A stretch of DNA of 13,058 bases from positions 1-13,058 of the forward strand of contig CAJGDL010000041.1 in NCBI GenBank assembly GCA_904502075.1, in the 5' to 3' direction. This stretch comes from an uncultured Alistipes sp. (GTDB lineage Bacteria; Bacteroidota; Bacteroidia; Bacteroidales; Rikenellaceae). This document shows positions 6,746 to 12,797 of the stretch, piece after piece; position 1 is the stretch's first letter, and every line of letters begins with the position of its first letter. The notes under the pieces are model-generated. The model was not told the origin of the DNA, did not search any database, and was given only the letters and a program-made list of their open reading frames with translations. A program made the translations under genes and the position numbers.

Positions 6746-8251
6746 ATGCAGTTGCCTTCGATCGAAGAATTCTGGAGCCGTTTGGCGGCCCTGCTGACCT
6801 ACGATGCCCAGTCACCGATGATCTTCAGCAGTGGCCTCTTTCTCTTTTTGTTTGCGGCTTTCCTGTTGATCTATAACGGATTGCGTAAGGCTCCCACGGC
6901 CCGTATCCTCTATGTGGTGGCCTTTTCGCTCTATTTCTACTACAAGTCCAGCGGCATCTACTTCGTGCTGTTGCTCTTCGCCTCGGTCAGCGATTTCATC
7001 CTGGCCCAACTCCTCTATCGCTCCTCGCACTCCGCGTTGCGTAAGTTGTGGCTGCTGTTGAGTGTGGGGATCAACCTCGGCATGTTGGGCTACTTCAAGT
7101 ACACGAATTTCTTCATCGAGATCTCTAATTCGCTCTTCGGAGCGGGCTTCCTCCAGTTTCAGGACATCTTTCTGCCGGTCGGTATCTCCTTCTTTGTCTT
7201 CCAATCGATGAGCTACACGATCGACATCTACCGCCGCGAACTCAAGCCTCTGGATCGTTGGATCGACTACTGTTTCTACCTCTCGTTCTTTCCCCAATTG
7301 GTGGCCGGCCCCATCGTCCGTGCCCGTGACTTTATCCCCCAGATTCGCCAAAATCCGGTCACGGTGACCCGCGAGATGTTTGGCACGGCCCTCTGTCTGA
7401 TCCTTACGGGACTCTTTAAGAAGGCCATTATCTCCGACTATATCTCGCTGAACTTTGTCGATCGAGTCTTCGACGAGCCACTTCTCTATTCGGGCTTCGA
7501 GTGCCTGATGGCGATCTATGGCTATGCCCTGCAGATCTACTGCGACTTCTCGGGCTACTCCGACATGGCCATCGGTATCGCCCTGCTGATGGGCTTCCGC
7601 TTCCCTAAGAACTTCGATGCCCCCTATCGTTCGGCCACCATCACCGAGTTTTGGCGCCGTTGGCACATCTCCCTCTCCTCGTGGCTACGCGACTACCTCT
7701 ATATCTCCCTGGGTGGCAACCGCAAGGGAAAGTTCCGCACCTACGTCAACCTGATGCTCACCATGCTCCTCGGAGGTTTGTGGCACGGGGCGGCGATGCG
7801 CTTTGTCCTTTGGGGTGGACTCCACGGAGTGGCCCTGGCCATCCACAAGTGGTGGATCTCGGTGGTTCCCGGAGCCAAGGCTCTCGGAGAGGATATGCCC
7901 CTGTGGCGCCGTCTCCCCGCAACACTTTTGACCTTCCACCTGGTCTGCCTGGGGTGGCTCTTCTTCCGCGCCGAGTCGATGCAGAGCGTGGAGCTTATTC
8001 TCCACCAGATTCTCTTCGCCTTTGACCCCCAACTCATTCGCCAGGTCGTCGAGGGCTACCTCCCCATCTTCCTCTTGGTGGGGATCGGCTACCTCCTCCA
8101 CCTGATGCCGCCCTCCCTCGACAACTTTTTTCGTCGTACAATCTCCGCCGCCCCGCTCCTTTTGCAGGTGCTTCTGATCGCCCTTGTTGCATGGGGGGTG
8201 ATGCAGATAAAATCATCTGATATACAGCCTTTTATATATTTTCAATTCTAA
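6746..8251 (+). CDS. MBOAT-family O-acyltransferase (AlgI-like)
   Basis: This polytopic inner-membrane protein has 501 residues and roughly 11-13 hydrophobic segments. AlgI-family marks are plain: FPQLVAGPIVR (182-192), CDFSGYSDMAIG (266-277), FWRRWHISLSSWLRDYLYI (302-320) and GLWHGA (345-349) with the likely active-site H347, then GLHG (H360). Members pass an acyl group from a cytosolic donor through the membrane to an extracytoplasmic partner that acylates alginate, peptidoglycan or teichoic acid. Here the preceding gene supplies an SGNH protein, 3 bases away, which fits the two-gene arrangement. Bacteroidales lack teichoic acid and alginate, so exopolysaccharide, capsule, lipopolysaccharide or peptidoglycan is the likely acceptor. 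The length fits AlgI-like proteins. Its last stop base touches the left arm of a repeat at 8251. Confidence 0.93.
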   Translation: MQLPSIEEFWSRLAALLTYDAQSPMIFSSGLFLFLFAAFLLIYNGLRKAPTARILYVVAFSLYFYYKSSGIYFVLLLFASVSDFILAQLLYRSSHSALRKLWLLLSVGINLGMLGYFKYTNFFIEISNSLFGAGFLQFQDIFLPVGISFFVFQSMSYTIDIYRRELKPLDRWIDYCFYLSFFPQLVAGPIVRARDFIPQIRQNPVTVTREMFGTALCLILTGLFKKAIISDYISLNFVDRVFDEPLLYSGFECLMAIYGYALQIYCDFSGYSDMAIGIALLMGFRFPKNFDAPYRSATITEFWRRWHISLSSWLRDYLYISLGGNRKGKFRTYVNLMLTMLLGGLWHGAAMRFVLWGGLHGVALAIHKWWISVVPGAKALGEDMPLWRRLPATLLTFHLVCLGWLFFRAESMQSVELILHQILFAFDPQLIRQVVEGYLPIFLLVGIGYLLHLMPPSLDNFFRRTISAAPLLLQVLLIALVAWGVMQIKSSDIQPFIYFQF

Positions 8252-8377
8252 TTTTTTGATTTTATGCGGCATATTTCACCTCTCCTTGTCTGTCGAAAAT
8301 GGGCAGTACGAAGTTGTACAGCCTCTCTTCGTCAGTCAGCGGTCGAGTTAAAATCTGCTCGCCTAAAATCAAAAAAT
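8251..8377. repeat. Inverted-repeat element behind the MBOAT gene (14-bp perfect arms)
   Basis: The arms are ATTTTTTGATTTTA at 8251-8264 and its exact reverse complement at 8364-8377, giving a 127-base unit. Matching continues with GCG on both sides after one mismatch. An inner hairpin (GGCAGTAC at 8302-8309 and GTACAGCC at 8316-8323, one A-A mismatch) lies between the arms. The left arm starts in the last base of the MBOAT stop codon. It could act as a terminator or be a small mobile repeat. No flanking target duplication was seen. Confidence 0.55.
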
Positions 8378-8414
8378 GGAGAGAGGAATCTTTGGGGCGC
8401 AGTGCAATTTGCAG

Positions 8415-8450
8415 GAGATTGCTGCGTCGCCTTTGGCTCCTCACAATGAC
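8415..8450. repeat. CATTG-type palindromic intergenic repeat
   Basis: On the minus strand the stretch reads GTCATTGTGAGGAGCC..., then GGCGACGCAGCAATCTC. This resembles the widespread GTCATTGCGAGGAGC...GAAGCAATC type of intergenic repeat found in many bacteria. An imperfect dyad (ATTG/CAAT ends with a GCC TTT GGC centre) is visible. It lies between the MBOAT and PAP2 genes. Assignment is by recognition of the pattern, and copy number in the genome was not checked. Confidence 0.45.
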
Positions 8451-8508
8451 CACAAGAAAAATGCGTGATTCACAATTCCTCATTTCTAACTCCTAAATTC
8501 CTAAAGCG

Positions 8509-9084
8509 ATGAATACAACGATTGATCACAACCTCTTTTTGACCCTCAATTTCGACGGTGGGGCCTTTATGGATGGGCTGATGCTCGGCTGTTCGGGAAA
8601 AGTGACCTGGGTGCCGCTCTACCTCTTGATTCTTTGGCTTGTCTATCGCCGTTACGGCTGGCGCAACCTCTTGCTTTTTCTCGGTTTGGCGATCTTGGGG
8701 GTGGTGCTCACGGATCTTGTGGCCGGTATCTTCAAGCACTCGGGGCTGCTGAAAAACCTCTTCCCCGACTTGCCGCCTCGTCTGCGCCCGATGTACACCC
8801 CCGAACTCGAAGGGTTGGTACATGTCATCAAGCACGGAGGACAATATGGTACGATCTCGGCCCATGCCGCCACCACCTGTTCGGTGGCCATGCTTGCCGC
8901 CTTACTCCTGAAGCGCGGATGGTTTACGGCGGTCGCAGCCCTGTGGGTGCTCTTGGTCTGCTATTCGCGCATCTATTTGGCCTACCACTTCCCGCTCGAT
9001 ATTCTTTACGGCTTGCTGTTGGGAGTGCTTGTCGCCCTGCTGCTCTTTGCGGTATTCAAGCGATTCCAAATGCAGGAGAAGTAA
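8509..9084 (+). CDS. PAP2-family membrane phosphatase
   Basis: This membrane protein has 191 residues with several hydrophobic spans (about 32-46, 53-72, 122-134, 139-152 and 165-183). PAP2 motifs are present in order: C1 ends in RLRP (91-94), C2 is GTISAH with H119, and C3 is SRIYLAYHFPLD with S153, R154, H160 and D164. The run RPMYTPELEGLVHVIK is typical of Bacteroidales members, which act on lipid phosphates such as undecaprenyl pyrophosphate or lipid A phosphate. The C1 lysine (K76) is separated from RLRP by more residues than usual, because of a short insert (GLLKNLFPDLPP). The C2 motif uses ISAH in place of PSGH or SSH. The gene follows a 257-base repeat-bearing spacer and may be expressed separately from the MBOAT gene. 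Substrate is not determined. Confidence 0.9.
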   Translation: MNTTIDHNLFLTLNFDGGAFMDGLMLGCSGKVTWVPLYLLILWLVYRRYGWRNLLLFLGLAILGVVLTDLVAGIFKHSGLLKNLFPDLPPRLRPMYTPELEGLVHVIKHGGQYGTISAHAATTCSVAMLAALLLKRGWFTAVAALWVLLVCYSRIYLAYHFPLDILYGLLLGVLVALLLFAVFKRFQMQEK

Positions 9085-9103
9085 CAAATATCGGTTATTT
9101 CAA

Positions 9104-9145
9104 ATAACAATAGCGTGTCAAAAATTTTTGACACGCTATTGTTAT
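9104..9145. terminator. Perfect 42-base palindrome between convergent genes, likely bidirectional terminator
   Basis: The left half, ATAACAATAGCGTGTC followed by five A, at 9104-9124 is matched base for base by the reverse complement at 9125-9145. It begins 20 bases after the PAP2 stop and ends 20 bases before the obgE stop, exactly centred between the two convergent genes. The stem includes a GC-containing core (AGCGTGTC/GACACGCT) with an A5T5 centre. There is no clear U-run after it, so it differs from a textbook terminator. Confidence 0.7.
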
Positions 9146-9165
9146 GAAAGGTCTATCTCGAAATC

Positions 9166-10182
9166 CTACTCGTTCAGCACGGCCCAAAGGCGATCCTTCA
9201 GCGGGCGGATGTTGAGACCCGAGATCGAGGAGATGAAGAAACTCTCAACCCCCTCGGGAAGTTGTGATCGCATCTGTTCTATGAGTTCCTCATCCAACAT
9301 GTCGCACTTCGTAATAGCCAACAGGCGTTGCTTGTCCAGGAGTTCGGGGTTGTACTGCGTGAGCTCGCCCAAAAGGATCTCGAAATCCTTGCGGATGTCG
9401 TCGCTGTCGGCCGGAATCATGAACAGAAGCACCGAGTTGCGCTCAATGTGGCGCAGGAAGCGGGTTCCCAGGCCGCGCCCCTCGTGGGCCCCCTCGATGA
9501 TTCCCGGGATGTCGGCCATCACGAAGGAGTGGCCGTCGCGTACCTCGACGATGCCGAGGTTTGGCTCCAGGGTGGTGAAGGCGTAGTTGGCGATCTTGGG
9601 CTTGGCTGCCGAAACCACCGACAGCAGGGTGCTTTTACCCGCATTGGGGAAGCCCACCAAACCGACATCGGCCAGCACCTTCAACTCGAGGATGAAGGCC
9701 CCCTCGTCGCCCTCCTCGCCGGGTTGGGCATAACGCGGTGTCTGGTTTGTGGCGGTGCGGAAGTGCCAGTTGCCCAAGCCTCCGCGACCTCCCTGCAGGA
9801 GTACCAGCTGCTCTCCATCTTCGGTTACTTCGCCTACGGGAACAAGCTCCTGCTCGCCCGTCTCCTCGTTCTCCACCACACGACGAGCCACCGTACCCAG
9901 GGGTACGGGGATGATGATGTCTTTGGCATCCTTGCCCGTAGAGCGGGCTCCCGAGCCGTTCTGACCATCCTCTGCAAACTGGTGGCGCTGGTACTTGAGG
10001 TGGATGAGTGTCCAATATTGGCTGTCGCCCTGGAGGATGATGCTGCCACCCTTGCCTCCATCACCACCATCGGGTCCTCCGAAGGCGACGAACTTCTCGC
10101 GGCGGAAGTGGGCCGAGCCGGCGCCTCCGTGGCCCGATCGGGCAAATATCTTGACGTAATCTACAAAATTCGATCCTGCCAT
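9166..10182 (-). CDS. obgE: Obg-family GTPase (ribosome assembly)
   Basis: The protein has 338 residues. Obg/CgtA binds the large ribosomal subunit and links GTP state to ribosome maturation and stress. The glycine-rich Obg fold occupies about 1-158 (SGHGGAGSAHFRREKF, GGPDGGDGGKGGS, QGGRGGLGNWHF). The G domain follows with G1 GFPNAGKST, switch FTTLEPNLG, G3 DIPG, G4 TKCD and a G5 SSISG. The chain stops right after the G domain, so the C-terminal OCT domain of some Obg proteins is absent, as is usual in Bacteroidetes. The ATG at 10182 gives MAGSNFVDYVKI, the expected start. It is downstream of the pseudouridine synthase gene on the same strand and faces the PAP2 gene across a palindrome. Identification is firm. 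Confidence 0.97.
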   Translation of the reverse strand: MAGSNFVDYVKIFARSGHGGAGSAHFRREKFVAFGGPDGGDGGKGGSIILQGDSQYWTLIHLKYQRHQFAEDGQNGSGARSTGKDAKDIIIPVPLGTVARRVVENEETGEQELVPVGEVTEDGEQLVLLQGGRGGLGNWHFRTATNQTPRYAQPGEEGDEGAFILELKVLADVGLVGFPNAGKSTLLSVVSAAKPKIANYAFTTLEPNLGIVEVRDGHSFVMADIPGIIEGAHEGRGLGTRFLRHIERNSVLLFMIPADSDDIRKDFEILLGELTQYNPELLDKQRLLAITKCDMLDEELIEQMRSQLPEGVESFFISSISGLNIRPLKDRLWAVLNE

Positions 10183-10187
10183 TATTT

Positions 10188-10213
10188 AATTCAAAATTCA
10201 GAATTCAAAATTA
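10188..10213. repeat. AT-rich direct repeat in the obgE leader
   Basis: Two copies of AATTCAAAATT (10188-10198 and 10202-10212) lie 14 bases apart just before the obgE start. This ATTCAAAATTC-like low-complexity pattern is common in bacterial intergenic DNA. The right copy overlaps the -7 box candidate. Confidence 0.5.
10206..10213 (-). promoter_or_regulatory. -7 box (TAATTTTG) candidate for obgE
   Basis: On the minus strand TAATTTTG fully matches TAnnTTTG, 23 bases before the obgE ATG. It lies within an AT-rich direct repeat, so chance occurrence is likely, and no -33 element is seen. If real, obgE could be expressed independently of the upstream pseudouridine synthase gene. Confidence 0.28.
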
Positions 10214-10224
10214 TTCCAAGTGGG

Positions 10225-10350
10225 AAAAATTGCTTTTGAGGAGGGATTTTCAAGGTTTGCTAAATTCGACGTGGAGGGAGCATACATTGGGTATGTGACC
10301 TTCACACCGGACTTTGCGTAACGCCGAAAATACCCCTCAAAACAATTTTT
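10225..10350. repeat. Long imperfect hairpin element between obgE and the pseudouridine synthase gene
   Basis: Outer arms pair AAAAATTG (10225-10232) with CAATTTTT (10343-10350), then TTTTGAGG with CCTCAAAA and ATTTTC with GAAAAT, leaving 3-4 unpaired bases. Inside, a weaker imperfect match continues, and the tip is a CATAC...GTATG hairpin. The right arm ends within the stop codon of the pseudouridine synthase gene. The element fills most of the 166-base spacer. It may be a dispersed palindromic repeat, a terminator or a structured leader of obgE. Confidence 0.6.
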
Positions 10351-11542
10351 ACTCGTAGCGACCGGACTTCAGGCGCTCCACCTCCTCGCGCGTAAGGAAA
10401 CGCCACTGGCCACGCTTGAGGTTCTTCTTCGTCAGACCGGCGTAGTAGACACGGTCGAGCTTCTGTACCGAGTAGCCCAACATCTCGAAGATGCGGCGCA
10501 CGATACGGTTGCGACCCGAGTGGATCTCGATGCCTACCTCCTTCTTATTCTCCGAGGCGTAGGAGATCTCGTCGGCGTGAATCTCGCCATCCTCCAGTAC
10601 GATGCCTTCGGCAATCTGATCCATGTCGGCACGCGTCAAGGGTTTGTCGAGCGATACCTGATAGATCTTCTTCTTGGCGTAGGCGGGGTGCGAGAGCTGC
10701 TTCGTGAGGTCGCCATCGTTCGTGAAGAGGAGCAGACCCAACGAGTTCTTGTCCAGACGTCCCACGGGGTAGATACGCTCCGTGCAGGCACCCTTCACCA
10801 ACTCCATGACCGTCTTGTCGGCATGAGGATCCTCGAGCGAGGTAACATAGCCCTTGGGCTTGTTCAGTACCAAATATACCTTCTGCTCGCCCTGAAGCTT
10901 CGTATCGTTGAACTTCACTACGTCACCGGGCATCACCTTGGTGCCGAGCTCCGTAACGATTACACCATTGACCGAGACCAGGCCTGCGGCGATGAAGTCG
11001 TCGGCTTCGCGGCGCGAGCAGACTCCCGACTGGGCCACAAAGCGGTTCAGTCGCATCTCGCCCGTCTGCTTGTTGGGGTTGTATTTGGGATAGCTCTTCG
11101 GCTTTTCGTCGTGTGCAAAGGTACGTTTCTTGGCTCCGAATCCCTTGCTCGTGCCGAACTTCTTGCCACCGAACGAAGGACGCTCTTCGGAACGCTTCTC
11201 TCCGTAGGTCGGACGCTCCGAACGGTCGAACGAACGCTCCGTGCGCTTCGGGCGGTCGCTGCGCTCTTCGAATTTCGAAAATTTCTTCGGGCCTCGGTTT
11301 TCTCCAAACGAGGGGCGGTCGCCGTAGCTGCGCTGCGGTTTCTCGAAATTCGGACGGTTGTCCTCCGTAAAATGGGGGTTGAAGGATGCACGCTTGGTGC
11401 GGGGAGTGCGGCTCTCTGCCGCTGCGAAGTCACGCTCGGGGCGCTCACGTCGCTCGACACGCTCTGCGACCTTGGTCGTGGTACGCTCGCGCTTGTCGCG
11501 GCCGAAGCGTGCCAGTGTCGAATCATTCTTGAAATCTTTCAT
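10349..11542 (-). CDS. RsuA/RluB-family rRNA pseudouridine synthase with long charged N-terminal tail
   Basis: The protein has 397 residues. Residues 1-160 are disordered and rich in R, K, E, S and F, with four related units (NRPNFEK near 62-68, DRPSFGE near 75-81, ERPTYGE near 109-115, ERPSFGG near 120-126). An S4 RNA-binding domain starts at 163 (MRLNRFVAQSGVCSRREADDF). The catalytic domain has VLNKPKGYVTS (225-235) and YPVGRLDKNSLGLLLFTNDG (258-277) with nucleophile D264. SGRNRIVRRIFEMLGY (342-357) is the family C-terminal motif. It converts a uridine in rRNA, most likely 23S as for RluB, though RluE, RluF and RsuA relatives share these motifs. The core from 163 onward matches the normal size of about 235-240 residues, so the tail is an addition. 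It sits upstream of obgE, both serving ribosome assembly. Confidence 0.93.
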   Translation of the reverse strand: MKDFKNDSTLARFGRDKRERTTTKVAERVERRERPERDFAAAESRTPRTKRASFNPHFTEDNRPNFEKPQRSYGDRPSFGENRGPKKFSKFEERSDRPKRTERSFDRSERPTYGEKRSEERPSFGGKKFGTSKGFGAKKRTFAHDEKPKSYPKYNPNKQTGEMRLNRFVAQSGVCSRREADDFIAAGLVSVNGVIVTELGTKVMPGDVVKFNDTKLQGEQKVYLVLNKPKGYVTSLEDPHADKTVMELVKGACTERIYPVGRLDKNSLGLLLFTNDGDLTKQLSHPAYAKKKIYQVSLDKPLTRADMDQIAEGIVLEDGEIHADEISYASENKKEVGIEIHSGRNRIVRRIFEMLGYSVQKLDRVYYAGLTKKNLKRGQWRFLTREEVERLKSGRYE

Positions 11543-11606
11543 ATTATTTTCTCTCTTGTTTTACATCGCATCGGCTTCGCAATCGCTGCGTTCCTTATCG
11601 ACGGCG

Positions 11607-11614
11607 CAAAGGTA
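11607..11614 (-). promoter_or_regulatory. -7 box (TACCTTTG) for the pseudouridine synthase gene
   Basis: On the minus strand TACCTTTG is a full match to TAnnTTTG, in the divergent spacer and 64 bases before the ATG at 11542. It would give a leader of roughly 55-60 bases. No -33 TTTG lies at the expected distance; the nearby TTTG words are too close. Confidence 0.42.
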
Positions 11615-11757
11615 AGCAAATTTCAAAATTCGTGGGCTGAATTCTCCGTTTTTTTTCGCTTATGCCCTAAAAAAGAGCAAGAAAGGCCGATTTTGTAGAT
11701 CAATCCGTAGTTTTTTGTTACTTGCAAGGTCAACACAAACCTAAAAACATTAAGCCT

Positions 11758-12714
11758 ATGAAAACTACAACAAACAATGAGTCGCGTCAGCGAACGCGCA
11801 ACCAGGTCAACGAGCGAAACGGGGTCTTCCGCTTTATGGATCGGCAGATTCGGGAGTTGAAGGCCGCAAACCGGTTGAGAACGGCCGAGAATTATCAGCA
11901 GGCCCGCAGCAGCCTGTATCAGTTTCTTGGTGGTCGAGAGATCTCGTTTCGGTCGCTGAACGAACCTTTGGTCGAGTCCTACAACAACTACCTGGTTCGG
12001 CGCGGATTGCTGCGTAATACGATCAGCTTCTATATGCGGATTTGGCGGGCCCTCTACAACAAGGCTGTGGAGCAACATCTGGCGCGCCGTTACCACCCGT
12101 TTCACCACGTCTACACGGGGATCGACCACACGCAGAAGCGTGCCGTCAGCGAGCGAACCATCATTCGGCTCAAGGCACTCAAACTTCCCGAAGGGTCGGA
12201 TTTGGAATTTGCCCGCGACCTCTTCATCTTTAGTTACTGTACGCGCGGGATGTCTTTTGTCGATATCGCCTACCTGCGTAAATCGGAGGTGCGCAGTGGC
12301 ATGATCCGCTATACGCGTAAAAAGACCCGACAGCCCCTGCTGATCTGTGTCGAGGGGCCCATTCGGGAGTTGGTCGAGAAGTATAGCAAACGCGCCAATT
12401 CCTCGCCCTACCTCTTTCCGATTCTTCCGGGCGAGGATCCCAAGAGCGACTATACGCACTACCGTGCAGCGCTAAATCGACACAATCGGCTCTTGCAAAA
12501 ACTTGCCGATATGCTCCCCGGAAAGAAACCTTTGAGTTCTTATACGGCACGACACAGTTGGGCGAGCGTGGCCCGAAATCTTCAGATCCCCCTTTCGGTG
12601 ATCAGTGCCGGTCTGGGACACACCTCCGAACGCACGACAGAGATCTATCTCTCGTCGCTCGACCACTCGGTGGTGGACTCGGCTAATCAACGCTTGCTTA
12701 AGCGACTGAAATAG
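11758..12714 (+). CDS. Tyrosine recombinase / site-specific integrase (short Bacteroidetes type)
   Basis: The protein has 318 residues starting at the ATG at 11758. A TTG at 11722 would add 12 residues without family support. A SAM-like core-binding domain covers about 25-115 (NRLRTAENYQQARSSLYQF, RGLLRNTISFYMRIWRALYN). The catalytic domain follows with R163 (CTRGMSFVDIAYL), the beta-hairpin lysine K188 or K189 (YTRKKTRQPL), R265 in SYTARHSWAS, H288 (GLGHTS) and nucleophile Y297 (EIYLSS). Position 262, usually His of HxxR, is Tyr, as I recall for Bacteroidetes recombinases of the Tsr/Mpi promoter-inverting kind. No other mobile-element gene, att repeat or tRNA is adjacent, so it may act on a DNA inversion rather than integration. 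It diverges from the pseudouridine synthase gene. Class is certain, role inferred. Confidence 0.93.
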   Translation: MKTTTNNESRQRTRNQVNERNGVFRFMDRQIRELKAANRLRTAENYQQARSSLYQFLGGREISFRSLNEPLVESYNNYLVRRGLLRNTISFYMRIWRALYNKAVEQHLARRYHPFHHVYTGIDHTQKRAVSERTIIRLKALKLPEGSDLEFARDLFIFSYCTRGMSFVDIAYLRKSEVRSGMIRYTRKKTRQPLLICVEGPIRELVEKYSKRANSSPYLFPILPGEDPKSDYTHYRAALNRHNRLLQKLADMLPGKKPLSSYTARHSWASVARNLQIPLSVISAGLGHTSERTTEIYLSSLDHSVVDSANQRLLKRLK

Positions 12715-12734
12715 CGGAAGAACGATCTAAATCA

Positions 12735-12767
12735 AAGAGCATGAGATGAATTGCATCTCATGCTCTT
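12735..12767. terminator. 14-bp-stem hairpin between convergent genes
   Basis: AAGAGCATGAGATG (12735-12748) pairs perfectly with CATCTCATGCTCTT (12754-12767) around a 5-base loop (AATTG). It lies 20 bases after the recombinase stop and 30 bases before the ABC ATPase stop. A T-rich run (GTGTGTTTTATT) follows on the plus strand, and AAA precedes it, so a bidirectional intrinsic terminator is likely. Confidence 0.8.
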
Positions 12768-12797
12768 GTGTGTTTTATTGGGGTGATTCCGTCCCAT

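Noticed and set aside
8262..8483. Minus-strand open frame of 73 codons in the MBOAT-PAP2 spacer
   Set aside because: It is intact, but it crosses the CATTG-type repeat, whose translation (VIVRSQ...) is a usual by-product of that repeat. No domain is apparent. It was treated as repeat DNA rather than a gene.
11565..11590. GC-rich dyad-like stretch in the pseudouridine synthase leader (CGCATCGGCTTCGCAATCGC)
   Set aside because: Only four terminal bases pair, so no stable hairpin or riboswitch could be supported.
10520..11698. Plus-strand open frame of 392 codons
   Set aside because: It is antisense to the pseudouridine synthase gene, which has S4 and catalytic motifs in order. The plus-strand protein is a Leu/Arg-rich shadow.
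11691..11725. Possible recombinase promoter (TTTTG, then TAGTTTTT or TTACTTG)
   Set aside because: The spacing between the TTTG word and either -7-like word is 12 or about 23 bases, outside the usual range, and neither -7 word is a full match.
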